A stretch of DNA of 38,904 nt, taken from positions 1 to 38,904 of the forward strand of contig CAZRGZ010000008.1 of NCBI GenBank assembly GCA_964599775.1. The letters are read 5' to 3'. The translations under genes were made by a program, and so were the position numbers. The stretch comes from CAZRGZ01 sp964599775 (lineage in GTDB: Bacteria; Patescibacteriota; Saccharimonadia; Saccharimonadales; Saccharimonadaceae). Below, one piece after another: positions 6,189-14,968 of the stretch (the first letter of the stretch is position 1; every line of letters begins with the position of its first letter). The notes under the pieces were generated by a model that did no database searches, was not told where the DNA came from, and was given only the letters and a program-made list of their open reading frames with translations.

Positions 6189-7427
6189 ATGCGACGAACT
6201 GAACTTTTTATAAAAACCCGAAAAGATGCACCTGCCGATGAGCAAGCAAAAAACGCCCAACTACTGATTCGGGCCGGATATGTATATAAAGTAATGGCGG
6301 GCGTGTATGCCTTTACGCCGCTTGGATTGAGAGTGCTGGAAAAAATTAAGCAGATTGTACGCGAAGAAATGAATGCAGTGGGTGGCCAAGAGCTTTTAAT
6401 GAGTAGCCTGCAGCGCAAGGAGACTTGGGAAATCACCGATCGTTGGAATGATGATGTGGTAGATGTATGGTTTAAATCTCGCCTACAAGACGGTACTGAT
6501 GTGGGCTTTGGCTGGTCGCACGAAGAGCCAATTATGGAAATGATGCGCCAATACATTGCCAGCTATAAAGATTTGCCCACAAGCGTATACCAGTTCCAAT
6601 CAAAGCTCCGTAATGAGCTACGCGCGAAAAGCGGTATCATGCGCGGGCGCGAGTTTATCATGAAAGACATGTATTCGCTACACGCCAGCGGCGAGGACTT
6701 AGATGCATACTATAATCAAGTGATCGATGCTTATAAGCGCGTGTATGACCGCCTAGGAATCGGTAAGGAGACTTATGTCACCTTTGCTAGTGGTGGTGCG
6801 TTTACGCGATTTAGTCACGAATTCCAAACGATTTGTGAAGCTGGTGAGGATATTCTGTATATTCACCATGGCAAAAATGTTGCGGTGAACGAAGAAGTGC
6901 TCGATGAAGCAGTTAAAGAACTTGGGGTAGACAAAAGCGAGCTAGAGAAAGTAAAAAGTGCGGAAGTGGGAAATATCTTTAACTTTGGCACTGAAAAAGC
7001 CAAGCAAATGAATATCACCTTTACCAATAGTGAAGGTATTGAGCAGCCAATTTATTTGGCGTCGTATGGGATTGGTGTTACCCGCGTGATGGGAGTGATC
7101 GTCGAGAAGTTTGCCGACGATAAAGGTATTGTGTGGTCCGAAAACATTGCACCAGCCAAAATTTATCTGGTGCGCATTGGCGAAGAAGAGGAAGTCGTGC
7201 GTATGGCGGATGAACTGTATGAAAAACTGCTCAGTGCTGGGGTAGAAGTACTATATGATGATCGCGATGCGCGCGCGGGCGAGAAATTTGCCGATGCTGA
7301 TCTTATTGGCTGCCCAGTGCGAATGACTATTTCAAAAAAGACTATAGCTGAAAATGCAGTAGAAATGAAACACCGGACGGAAGCCGAGAGCCGTTTGATA
7401 CCCCTCGATACAGCTATTACTTTGTAG
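6189..7427 (+). CDS. proS: Prolyl-tRNA synthetase, compact form without editing insertion
   Basis: This 412-residue class II synthetase charges tRNA(Pro). Motif 2 lies around residues 138-160 (FQSKLRNELRAKSGIMRGRE) followed by FIMKDMYSLH. The end of the catalytic core carries YLASYGIGVTRVMGVIVEKF, and the C-terminal anticodon-binding domain includes ARAGEKFADADLIGCPVRMTI. Bacterial-type ProS is usually about 570 residues with an inserted editing domain that clears Ala-tRNA(Pro). Here motifs 2 and 3 are close together and the insertion is absent, as in other compact bacterial ProS. No free-standing editing homologue is visible in the window. A Pro-containing leader ORF and a stem-loop precede the gene. 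Confidence 0.95.
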   Translation: MRRTELFIKTRKDAPADEQAKNAQLLIRAGYVYKVMAGVYAFTPLGLRVLEKIKQIVREEMNAVGGQELLMSSLQRKETWEITDRWNDDVVDVWFKSRLQDGTDVGFGWSHEEPIMEMMRQYIASYKDLPTSVYQFQSKLRNELRAKSGIMRGREFIMKDMYSLHASGEDLDAYYNQVIDAYKRVYDRLGIGKETYVTFASGGAFTRFSHEFQTICEAGEDILYIHHGKNVAVNEEVLDEAVKELGVDKSELEKVKSAEVGNIFNFGTEKAKQMNITFTNSEGIEQPIYLASYGIGVTRVMGVIVEKFADDKGIVWSENIAPAKIYLVRIGEEEEVVRMADELYEKLLSAGVEVLYDDRDARAGEKFADADLIGCPVRMTISKKTIAENAVEMKHRTEAESRLIPLDTAITL

Positions 7428-7454
7428 CTGCTTTTCACAAGCGCCAAAACAGCG

Positions 7455-7460
7455 TATAAT
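7455..7460 (+). promoter_or_regulatory. secA promoter -10 box
   Basis: TATAAT about 50 nt before the secA ATG. Unlike many genes here, secA has a real 5' leader with a Shine-Dalgarno (GAAGAAGGGGAGA) at 7495-7507. Confidence 0.55.
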
Positions 7461-7510
7461 AGTAAGTAATTGTAAGTGATTTTTGGAAATTCCGGAAGAA
7501 GGGGAGACGA

Positions 7511-10108
7511 ATGAAGAAAGCGCTGACCAAGGTTTTTGGTGATCCGCAGGCTCGTACGCTAAAGCGGCTGAGGAAAAAAGTAACTGAGATAAACCAACTG
7601 GCCGATAAATACAAGGCCATGAAGGATACTGAGCTTAAAAAACAAACTGGGGTATTGAAAGACCGCCTTGCGCAGAAGAAGACCACACTGGACGATCTGT
7701 TGCCAGATGCCTTTGCCTTGGTGCGTGAAGCATCCGATCGCAAACTCGGCATGCGGCATTTCGATGTACAGCTGATTGGTGGCATGGTGCTGCACGAAGG
7801 GAATGTTGCCGAAATGAAAACCGGTGAAGGTAAGACGCTGGTGGCGACTCTCCCTGTCTATTTGAACGCACTTACTGAAAAAGGGGCGCACGTGGTCACG
7901 GTGAATGATTATTTGGCACAGCGTGATGCAAGCTGGATGGGCCCGGTTTACGACTTCTTAGGGATGAGTGTCGGGGTGATTGTTAACGACGCTTCATTTG
8001 TATTTGATCCTAAGTTTGACAACGAAGCACACGAAGACGAACGTATGCGCAAGTTACGTCCAGCAACCCGAAAAGAGGCGTATGCTGCTGACATTACGTA
8101 CGGTACCAACAACGAGTTTGGTTTCGACTACCTGCGAGATAACATGGTTAACGACGTAGATCTACTGCGTCAGCGTGGGCTACATTATGCCATTGTCGAC
8201 GAGGTCGACTCGATTTTGATCGACGAAGCACGTACGCCGCTGATTATCTCTGCTCCAGCGGCCGAAAGCCCTGAATCGTACGGCCAATTTGCAAAAATTG
8301 CCGCCAAATTGACGCCGGACGACTACATTTTAGACGAAAAACGCAAGAGTGTCTCATTGACCGACCAAGGGGTCGAAAAGGTGCAAAAGATGCTGGGTAT
8401 AAAAAATTTGTACAGCCCAGAAGCAGTGCGTTTAGTGTACCACATTGACCAAGCTCTAAAGGCGCAAATACTCTTTCGTCGTGATAAAGAGTACGTTGTT
8501 ACAACTAGTGGCGAAGTGGTGATTGTTGATGAATTCACTGGCCGTTTAATGCATGGCCGCCGCTATAACGAAGGTCTACACCAGGCTATCGAAGCCAAAG
8601 AAGGCGTACCAATCTTACAAGAGAACATGACCTTAGCGACGGTGTCATTCCAGAACTTCTTCCGCCTGTATGATAAGTTGGCGGGCATGACAGGTACTGC
8701 TTTTACCGAAGCTGAAGAGTTTGCTCAGGTGTACGAGCTTGACGTGGTGCAAATTCCTCCGAATAAACCGGTTATTCGGGAAGACCGTACCGACCTCATT
8801 TTCAAGAGTGAAAAGGCGAAAATTAATGCTATCGTTGAAGAAGTAAAAGAGCATAACAAAGCGGGTAGGCCAGTACTCATTGGTACTGCTTCTATCGCCA
8901 AGAACGAGTTAATCAGTAAAGCACTTACCAAGGCTGGCATAAAGCACAATTTGTTGAACGCCAAAAACAACGAAAGTGAAGCATCGATCGTTGCGAAAGC
9001 GGGGCAAAAAGGTGCAGTGACACTGGCTACCAACATTGCCGGGCGTGGTACCGACATTATCTTGGGTGAAGGTGTACGTGAACTTGGTGGGTTGGTAGTG
9101 ATTGGCTCGGAACGTCACGAATCACGGCGTATCGACAACCAGCTGCGTGGTCGTGGCGGACGTCAAGGTGATCCAGGTGTGACGCAATTTTATGTGAGCA
9201 CCGAGGACGATCTCATGCGTATTTTCCAGGGTGAGCGCGTGGCGGCACTTATGAGCCGAATGGGTGTTGGTAATGATGATACTCCAATCCAGAATAGGAC
9301 TATCAGCAAGACTCTTGAAGCAGCGCAAAAACGGGTCGAAGGCTATAACTTTGATGCCCGTAAAAATGTAGTGCAGTACGATAATGTGATTAATCGGCAT
9401 CGTCGGGTGGTATACACGATGCGCCGTCGCATTTTAGAGGGCAAGGATATTAAGCCAGAAATCTTGAAGCTGCAAAACGACAAACTACGCGAGCTAACGC
9501 AAGTACCAGCCAAGAATAACAAGAATTTTGTAAAAGAATTTGAAGCTGTTTTTCCTATCGACACACAAGAAATCAAAAAGATTGGTGAAATTAAAAAAGA
9601 CAAAGAACGATTTGAAACTGCGAAACAAGCGATTGAAACCTTCTATAAGGGTAAAGAGATTGAACTGGGCGAGGAAAACATGCGTACTGTGGAGCGCGAG
9701 GTTTACTTGCAGGTACTCGATACCCTGTGGATGCAACACCTTGAAAATATGCAGCATTTGCGTGAAGGGATTCACTGGCGCAGTATGGGTCAGCGTGACC
9801 CACTGGTGGAATATCGAGCGGAGTCACAAAAGCTCTTTGATAGTTTGCAGGCCATGCTACGCGATGAAGTGCTGCGAGCTATTAACCATGTTCGACCAAC
9901 TGATGCTAAGCTACAGGATGATCAATACGATACCGAGCTCACCAAAGCTGCCGAAAATGCTGTGGGTCAAGGGGTGAATGAAGTGACCAACGGCCCAAAG
10001 GAAAAAAGCTTTACGGTGAAAAAAGCGCCAACTGATGGGGCGAAGAAGAAGAAAGCCAAGGCAAAAAAACGCAAGGCCGAACGCCAGAATCGCAAAAAGA
10101 GTCGCTAG
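7511..10108 (+). CDS. secA: Preprotein translocase ATPase SecA
   Basis: An 865-residue motor ATPase that pushes unfolded preproteins through SecYEG. The DEAD motor shows MKTGEGKTLVATL (Walker A, about residue 100) and VDEVDSILIDEARTPLIIS (Walker B, about residue 235). The preprotein crosslinking domain follows, then NBD2 with TNIAGRGTDIILGEGV and GSERHESRRIDNQLRGRGGRQGDPG, split here by about ten residues. The scaffold and wing regions continue to the two-helix finger. The C-terminus is a lysine/arginine-rich tail and lacks the CxCx8CH zinc-binding SecB/lipid motif of many bacteria. Single-copy secA is expected in a reduced genome that exports peptidases such as those encoded downstream. Confidence 0.97.
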   Translation: MKKALTKVFGDPQARTLKRLRKKVTEINQLADKYKAMKDTELKKQTGVLKDRLAQKKTTLDDLLPDAFALVREASDRKLGMRHFDVQLIGGMVLHEGNVAEMKTGEGKTLVATLPVYLNALTEKGAHVVTVNDYLAQRDASWMGPVYDFLGMSVGVIVNDASFVFDPKFDNEAHEDERMRKLRPATRKEAYAADITYGTNNEFGFDYLRDNMVNDVDLLRQRGLHYAIVDEVDSILIDEARTPLIISAPAAESPESYGQFAKIAAKLTPDDYILDEKRKSVSLTDQGVEKVQKMLGIKNLYSPEAVRLVYHIDQALKAQILFRRDKEYVVTTSGEVVIVDEFTGRLMHGRRYNEGLHQAIEAKEGVPILQENMTLATVSFQNFFRLYDKLAGMTGTAFTEAEEFAQVYELDVVQIPPNKPVIREDRTDLIFKSEKAKINAIVEEVKEHNKAGRPVLIGTASIAKNELISKALTKAGIKHNLLNAKNNESEASIVAKAGQKGAVTLATNIAGRGTDIILGEGVRELGGLVVIGSERHESRRIDNQLRGRGGRQGDPGVTQFYVSTEDDLMRIFQGERVAALMSRMGVGNDDTPIQNRTISKTLEAAQKRVEGYNFDARKNVVQYDNVINRHRRVVYTMRRRILEGKDIKPEILKLQNDKLRELTQVPAKNNKNFVKEFEAVFPIDTQEIKKIGEIKKDKERFETAKQAIETFYKGKEIELGEENMRTVEREVYLQVLDTLWMQHLENMQHLREGIHWRSMGQRDPLVEYRAESQKLFDSLQAMLRDEVLRAINHVRPTDAKLQDDQYDTELTKAAENAVGQGVNEVTNGPKEKSFTVKKAPTDGAKKKKAKAKKRKAERQNRKKSR

Positions 10109-10122
10109 ATCACTACTAGAAC

Positions 10123-10191
10123 GAATCTTAGGGTACACCTGGGGGCTGTCCCGCCGGGCGCCACTCCCCGGTGGGTGGGATTTCGAGATTC
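10123..10191 (+). terminator. GC-rich hairpin after secA
   Basis: GAATCT (10123-10128) pairs with AGATTC (10186-10191). Inside, GGGG (10141-10144) pairs with CCCC (10166-10169) and CACC with GGTG, leaving a GC-rich apical region. There is no immediate U-run; a T-rich tract begins about 7 nt later. It is probably the transcript end of secA, and the promoter of the next gene (TACAAT near 10252) lies beyond it. Confidence 0.4.
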
Positions 10192-10295
10192 AGGTTGTAT
10201 ATTTTGTTGCTCTTTTTACTTTTTCCTTGCTTAGCAGAGCGTTTACACCGTACAATGGGAGCAGTTGAAAAGTTTTAAGGCAAGGAGCAGTTCCT

Positions 10296-11588
10296 TTGAA
10301 ACATACAGTGAATGAAGTGAAGCTGAAAAATGGCGCGAAAGGGCTGTTAATTGATATCCCTGGTGCAACAGTAATGAGCTTTCAATTTCAGTTTCGCGCT
10401 GGGAATCGGTTTACGAAAAATCAAGATATCTACGAAACAGCGCACATTATGGAGCATATGGCCTTTGGTGCCAATGCGCGCTTCCCTAATGAGCAGCAGT
10501 ATGAAGAAGAATTTACCCGAAATGGTGCCTACCATAATGCCTTTACCAGTGATTTTAGCATGGTGTATGTGGGGGATTGCGCCGATTTTGAATGGGAGCG
10601 TATTCTCGAACTAAAGCAAGTGGCGATCTGTGAGCCGCGCTTCAATGAAGAGTCCTTGATTGCCGAAAGTGGCAATGTGCGTAGCGAGTTGACGTCTTAT
10701 TTAAACAATCATAATCGTTTATTGTGGCCGCGTATCCAGCAAGATTTAGGCGAACCGGTACTTTCATACCCGCAGCGGCTAAAAACAATTAATAACGTAA
10801 CTCTTGCAGATATAAAAGAGCACTATAAACGAACGCATACGAGCGACAATTTACGGTTTGTTGTGGCGGGTAGATTATATGGCCGGAAAAAACGCATGAT
10901 AGAAATGCTAGAAAGCTGGAATTTACGGCGCGGTGAGCGGTTGCCAATGCCACACGACACGCTCGATCATCCACAAAAGCCTGTATTGGTGCGCCGCAAA
11001 GAGGCTCCAAACCTGACATTTGGCTGGTCGATCAATGTACCACGCCGATTGAAAGACAAAGAAGTCGATGCAATGTCGTGTGCTGATCACATTCTTACTG
11101 GCACATTGTATTCACGAATTTACGGTGCAGCGCGTAAGAAAGGGCTGGTGTACCATGTATTTTCGGATGCTGCCGCTGCCGAATATACGAGCTCTTGGGA
11201 CTTTGGTGCACAAGTGAATTTAGATACTGCTGAAGCATTAGTAGATATCATTGTGCGCGAAGTAAAAGCCTTGCTTAATGGTGAGGTAAGCGAAAAAGAA
11301 ATTGCCACCGCCAAGCAGTATGCACTCGGTCGCCACCAAATGGGGGCGCAAACGGTCGGGCAGATTAATGGCTGGTATGCAAACCGTTACTTTTTCGATG
11401 AAACAGTGGATGACTATACGCAGCGCCCTAAAGCAATAAAGGCAATTACAAAAGAGAGTATAATAAAAGTAGCGAAAGAATTTGTAGCCGAAAACTGTTG
11501 GTCGTTTGGCGGTGTTGGTTCGGCCGATAAAGAGTTACTCGAGCGGCTCCACCACAAACTTGCCACAGTTTTTAAAGCGGAGGGATAA
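10296..11588 (+). CDS. M16 family zinc metallopeptidase
   Basis: A 430-residue pitrilysin/processing-peptidase homologue. The inverted zinc motif HIMEH lies near residue 49, followed by the characteristic N-G-x-x-N-A-F-T loop (RNGAYHNAFTSDFSMVYVG). The third ligand glutamate is expected in EESLIAESGNVRSEL, about 75 residues later. The second homologous half follows without its own zinc motif, as is usual. The annotated start is TTG behind CAAGGAG, with product KHTVNEVKLKNGAKG. No signal peptide is evident, so it is probably cytoplasmic and may degrade peptides. It is followed after 2 nt by murD, so the two are likely cotranscribed. Confidence 0.88.
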   Translation: MKHTVNEVKLKNGAKGLLIDIPGATVMSFQFQFRAGNRFTKNQDIYETAHIMEHMAFGANARFPNEQQYEEEFTRNGAYHNAFTSDFSMVYVGDCADFEWERILELKQVAICEPRFNEESLIAESGNVRSELTSYLNNHNRLLWPRIQQDLGEPVLSYPQRLKTINNVTLADIKEHYKRTHTSDNLRFVVAGRLYGRKKRMIEMLESWNLRRGERLPMPHDTLDHPQKPVLVRRKEAPNLTFGWSINVPRRLKDKEVDAMSCADHILTGTLYSRIYGAARKKGLVYHVFSDAAAAEYTSSWDFGAQVNLDTAEALVDIIVREVKALLNGEVSEKEIATAKQYALGRHQMGAQTVGQINGWYANRYFFDETVDDYTQRPKAIKAITKESIIKVAKEFVAENCWSFGGVGSADKELLERLHHKLATVFKAEG

Positions 11589-11590
11589 TT

Positions 11591-12880
11591 ATGCGTATAG
11601 CACTACTTGGGTACGGCATTGAAGGGGAGAGCGCTTACCACTATTTGCGTGCGAAGTATCCAGGGGCGACATTTGTTGTCTACGACCAGTCGGCGAATCC
11701 AAAGCAGCCATTGCCAGAAGGAATCAAATTTGAGGGTGGGCGCGCGGACTTTTACGATATTGCTGCTGATCTAGTGGTGCGTACGCCGAGCATTCGCCCA
11801 GATGCGGTTTCTACCATGGGTGAAGTGACTTCTGTAACGAGGCTTTTCTTTGAGGCCTGTCCAGCGCCAATTATAGGGGTGACGGGGAGTAAAGGGAAAG
11901 GCACAACTTCTAGTTTGATCGCCAATATCTTGCGTGCTGGTGGTTACACCACGCATTTAGTGGGTAATATTGGCGAGCCAGCGCTTGATGCGCTCGAAGA
12001 TATGACCGAAAACGATATTGTGGTGTACGAACTTAGTAGCTTCCAGCTATGGGACCTGGAAAACTCGCCGCATATTGCCGTGGTGCTGATGATAGAGCCC
12101 GATCATTTGGATATACATGCTAGTATGGAAGAATATGTGGCAGCCAAAAGTAATATTGTACGCTATCAAAAAGCAGAGGACATGGTAGTTTACAATGCAA
12201 TTAATCCATTGTCCACAGAAATCGCTGAATTATCTGCCGGGCAGAAGATTCCTTACCCAGCGAACAAATTTGTGCATGTGCAAGAACTAGCCTTTTACTA
12301 CGGCGATAGACTGGTGTGCGAGACTGGTGCGCTAAAATTGCCAGGTGCCCATAATTTAGAAAACGCCTGCGCCGCCATTGCTGCCGCCTGGCCATGGGTG
12401 CAAGATGGTAAAACTATTGCCCAGGGGTTAAGCGCTTTTGATGGCCTCCCGCACCGCTTAAAATTTGTACGTGAGGTGGGTGGGGTAAACTATTACGATG
12501 ATAGCATCGCCACCACTCCAGGGTCAGCAATTGCCGCGCTCGATGCATTCGAGGCGCCAAAAGTGATGATCTTAGGAGGCTCCAGCAAAGGAGCGGACTT
12601 TACGGCACTGGCAGAAAAGATCGCCAAAAGCAATATTCGTTGTATCTTGCTGATGGGTGAAGAAGCTGATGCTATTGCCGCGGCGCTTGAAAAGACGGCA
12701 CATAAAGGGTCATACTGCTTAATGCGTGCGGCAACTATGCGCGAAATCGTGGCGAAAGCAGAAGAGATGGCTGAACCAGGTGATGTTGTGGTGCTGAGCC
12801 CGGCCTGCGCCAGCTTTGGGATGTTTAAAAATTACAAAGACCGCGGTGAACAATTTATTGCCGCCGTGAATGAGCTATAA
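11591..12880 (+). CDS. murD: UDP-N-acetylmuramoylalanine--D-glutamate ligase
   Basis: A 429-residue Mur ligase that adds D-glutamate to UDP-MurNAc-L-Ala in the cytoplasmic phase of peptidoglycan synthesis. The N-terminal Rossmann-like domain opens RIALLGYGIEGESAYHYL. The ATPase domain has GVTGSKGKGTTSSLIANIL (P-loop, about residues 96-114), then VYELSSFQLWDL and PDHLDIHASMEEY. The C-terminal domain contains GLPHRLKFVREVGGVNYYDDSIATTPGSA and the usual SPACASFGMFKNYKDRGEQF end. Length is normal. The ATG is 2 nt after the M16 stop, with GGAGGG overlapping that stop. Confidence 0.95.
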   Translation: MRIALLGYGIEGESAYHYLRAKYPGATFVVYDQSANPKQPLPEGIKFEGGRADFYDIAADLVVRTPSIRPDAVSTMGEVTSVTRLFFEACPAPIIGVTGSKGKGTTSSLIANILRAGGYTTHLVGNIGEPALDALEDMTENDIVVYELSSFQLWDLENSPHIAVVLMIEPDHLDIHASMEEYVAAKSNIVRYQKAEDMVVYNAINPLSTEIAELSAGQKIPYPANKFVHVQELAFYYGDRLVCETGALKLPGAHNLENACAAIAAAWPWVQDGKTIAQGLSAFDGLPHRLKFVREVGGVNYYDDSIATTPGSAIAALDAFEAPKVMILGGSSKGADFTALAEKIAKSNIRCILLMGEEADAIAAALEKTAHKGSYCLMRAATMREIVAKAEEMAEPGDVVVLSPACASFGMFKNYKDRGEQFIAAVNEL

Positions 12881-12888
12881 AAGGAAAA

Positions 12889-12913
12889 GCCACCCATACC
12901 GAGTATGGGTGGC
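12889..12913 (-). terminator. Terminator of the small minus-strand gene
   Basis: Perfect 11-bp arms GCCACCCATAC (12889-12899) and GTATGGGTGGC (12903-12913) with a CGA loop. On the minus strand it is followed by TTTTCCTTTT. On the plus strand no U-run follows, so it serves the minus-strand transcript, with its tail abutting murD. Confidence 0.75.
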
Positions 12914-12946
12914 GGAGGCCCCGCGGAGAAAGAAAAAAAGGGGGGG

Positions 12947-13060
12947 CTACATCATCTCGAGCTGGCACTTGAGAAGGACCAGCCAGGTCCCTCGGAGGAT
13001 GGGGCAGCGTTCCGCCCCGAGGTTCCGCGCCAGCTCGATGATGAGACTGTTGTTCTGCAC
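12947..13060 (-). CDS. Hidden 37-residue protein with its own promoter and terminator
   Basis: Reading right to left there is an extended -10 TGGTATAAT (13111-13103), a 7-bp hairpin at the predicted 5' end (TCTGCCC/GGGCAGA, 13077-13095), AGAGG seven nt before a GTG start (13060), 37 codons, and an intrinsic terminator. The product is MQNNSLIIELARNLGAERCP, then ILRGTW, LVLLKCQ and LEMM. The gene lies antisense in the murD-prfB gap. It is GC-richer than its neighbours, and its DNA can also fold (CATCATC..GAGCTGGC with GCCAGCTCGATGATG). No family is recognised. A non-coding RNA in the same transcript is the alternative. Confidence 0.5.
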   Translation of the reverse strand: MQNNSLIIELARNLGAERCPILRGTWLVLLKCQLEMM

Positions 13061-13102
13061 TTCGTGACCTCTCTAATCTGCCCGCCCTGGGCAGACGATA
13101 TT

Positions 13103-13111
13103 ATTATACCA
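13103..13111 (-). promoter_or_regulatory. Extended -10 promoter of the small minus-strand gene
   Basis: On the minus strand TGGTATAAT, preceded by an A/T-rich stretch. It lies back to back with the prfB promoter (TATACT at 13138-13143), forming a compact divergent promoter pair. Confidence 0.6.
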
Positions 13112-13151
13112 CATTTTAATAAAAAATACAATAATGCTATACTAATACCTA

Positions 13152-14234
13152 ATGCAAGACCTCAAAAAAACGACTTTAGAATTACAAAAAAAGCTTCATC
13201 AAGCTATGATTACCTTGGATATCGCTCGTCTAGAGCAAGAACTGGCTGCATTGGATATAGAAATAACCAAACCGGACTTTTGGAGCGATACCGCCAAAGC
13301 ACAAAAAGTCAGCCAACAACGGGGAAAATTACAGCAACAAATTGAACCTTGGCGAACACTCGAAAAGGAAGTGAATGACATCGCAGAACTCGCCGTTCTT
13401 GCCGACGAAAGTATGGCCAAGGAGCTAAATGCGCAGCTTGAAACTGCCCAGCATCGGTTTGAAGAACTAAAAAAGCTTCTGCAATTTAATGGCAAATACG
13501 ATGACTACGACGTTATTTTGCGCCTGAGTGCTGGTGCGGGTGGCACCGATGCGCAGGATTGGACGGAAATGCTAGAGCGCATGTACTTGCGCTGGGCGGA
13601 AAAAGCAGGTATGAAAGCGACTGTAGTAGAACGTTCGGCAGGTGATGAGGCAGGCATAAAAAGCAGCGTTATTGAAGTGAGCGGGCCGTATGCCTATGGC
13701 AAGCTGCAGAGCGAGCATGGCGTACATCGTTTGGTGCGCTTGAGCCCTTTTAATAGTGACAACTTACGCCAAACCAGCTTTGCTTTGGTAGAAATTTTGC
13801 CGCAAATCGAAGCTCCTGATGAAGTAAAAATCGATGACAAAGATTTAAAAATTGATGTTTACCGCGCCGGTGGCCATGGCGGTCAAAGCGTCAATACAAC
13901 CGATAGTGCAGTGCGTATTACTCACTTACCAACTGGTATCGTGGTGGCAATACAAAATGAACGTTCGCAACTGCAGAATAAAGAAACTGCCCTGAAGCTT
14001 TTACGCTCTAAGTTAGCCCAGCTTCAGCTTGAGCAGCATGCCGAAACGCTTGAAAAAGTGAAAGGCCCGACAAAAAGTGCCGAATGGGGGGCGCAAATCC
14101 GCAATTATGTGCTCCATCCCTATACCATGGTGAAAGATACCCGCACCAAGCATGAAGAGCGTGATGCTGCGAGTGTGCTAGACGGGAAAATCGATGGATT
14201 TATAGAAGCTTATCTTGAACAAACGCTTTCGTAG
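13152..14234 (+). CDS. prfB: Peptide chain release factor 2
   Basis: A 360-residue class I release factor that reads UAA and UGA. It has an N-terminal helical domain, the codon-recognition region with RLSPFNSDN (SPF tripeptide of RF2, about residues 196-204), and the catalytic AGGHGGQSVNTTDSAVRITH (GGQ, about residues 237-246). The gene is one uninterrupted ORF, so the autoregulatory +1 frameshift at an early in-frame UGA found in many prfB genes is absent. The start is 8 nt after TATACT (13138-13143) and has no Shine-Dalgarno, suggesting a leaderless mRNA. RF2 supports UGA being a stop codon in this organism. Confidence 0.96.
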   Translation: MQDLKKTTLELQKKLHQAMITLDIARLEQELAALDIEITKPDFWSDTAKAQKVSQQRGKLQQQIEPWRTLEKEVNDIAELAVLADESMAKELNAQLETAQHRFEELKKLLQFNGKYDDYDVILRLSAGAGGTDAQDWTEMLERMYLRWAEKAGMKATVVERSAGDEAGIKSSVIEVSGPYAYGKLQSEHGVHRLVRLSPFNSDNLRQTSFALVEILPQIEAPDEVKIDDKDLKIDVYRAGGHGGQSVNTTDSAVRITHLPTGIVVAIQNERSQLQNKETALKLLRSKLAQLQLEQHAETLEKVKGPTKSAEWGAQIRNYVLHPYTMVKDTRTKHEERDAASVLDGKIDGFIEAYLEQTLS

Positions 14235-14284
14235 TTTCCACAACGGGGCTCACACTCGAACAAGCTTATGGTATAATAAGTGTA

Positions 14285-14968
14285 ATGATTCTATTTGATC
14301 GCGTTTCTAAGATTTATGGCAAAGATGCAAAACCAGCGCTGAACCGCGTGAGTTTGCATATTGAACCAAAAGAGTTTGTTATTTTAGTTGGCACCAGCGG
14401 AGCAGGGAAATCAACCGTATTAAAGCTACTCACAAGGGAAGAAAAGCCGACCAGTGGCAAAATTGTGGTAGGTGGTATCGACTATGACTTCTTGAAGGAC
14501 AAGCAGATCCCGCTGCTACGCCGTAAAATTGGCACAGTATTCCAAGACTTTAAGCTCTTGCCGCAGCGTACCGTATTTGAAAACGTGGCTTTCGCGCTCG
14601 AAATTGCTGGTATGACGAACCGCGAAATCAAAAACACCGTTCCAAAAGTGATTGAGCTCGTGGGGCTTTCCGGTAAAGAAAAGAAATTTCCGCACCAGCT
14701 TTCGGGAGGTGAACAGCAGCGTGTAGCGATTGCACGGGCCATTGTACGCCAACCGAAGATTTTAATTGCCGATGAGCCAACAGGTAACCTCGACCCCAAG
14801 CACAGCTGGGATATTGTTCGCTTGCTTGAAAAGATTAACCGTTACGGCACTACTGTTTTGCTCACCACACACAACGTCGAAATTGTAAACAAGCTAAAGC
14901 GCCGAGTGATAACCCTTGACCACGGTAAAGTGGTGAGCGACCAAGTACAAGGGAGCTATAAGCAATGA
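14285..14968 (+). CDS. ftsE: Cell-division ABC ATPase FtsE
   Basis: A 227-residue ABC ATPase. Walker A is VGTSGAGKSTVLKLLT (about residues 36-51), the Q-loop lies in GTVFQDFKLLPQRTVFENV, the signature is QLSGGEQQRVAIARAIV, Walker B is ILIADEPTGNLDP, and the H-switch is LLTTHNVEIV. FtsE pairs with FtsX to control periplasmic or cell-surface peptidoglycan hydrolases at the division site. TGGTATAAT (14269-14277) lies 7 nt before the ATG, so the operon start is probably leaderless. ftsX overlaps its stop by 4 nt and two coiled-coil M23 peptidases follow, the expected hydrolase partners. Confidence 0.94.
   Translation: MILFDRVSKIYGKDAKPALNRVSLHIEPKEFVILVGTSGAGKSTVLKLLTREEKPTSGKIVVGGIDYDFLKDKQIPLLRRKIGTVFQDFKLLPQRTVFENVAFALEIAGMTNREIKNTVPKVIELVGLSGKEKKFPHQLSGGEQQRVAIARAIVRQPKILIADEPTGNLDPKHSWDIVRLLEKINRYGTTVLLTTHNVEIVNKLKRRVITLDHGKVVSDQVQGSYKQ

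Noticed and set aside
12945..13075. Fourth copy of the structured element, because GTTCCGCGCCAG and CTGCACTTCG occur here
   Set aside because: The outer stem is short, the 3' strand is only partly alike, and the stretch is better explained by the small minus-strand coding gene. Kept only as a possible chance match.
12905..13345. 146-residue plus-strand ORF spanning the murD-prfB gap
   Set aside because: It overlaps the prfB start, runs antisense to the small minus-strand gene and through two promoters, and its translation has no protein-like pattern.
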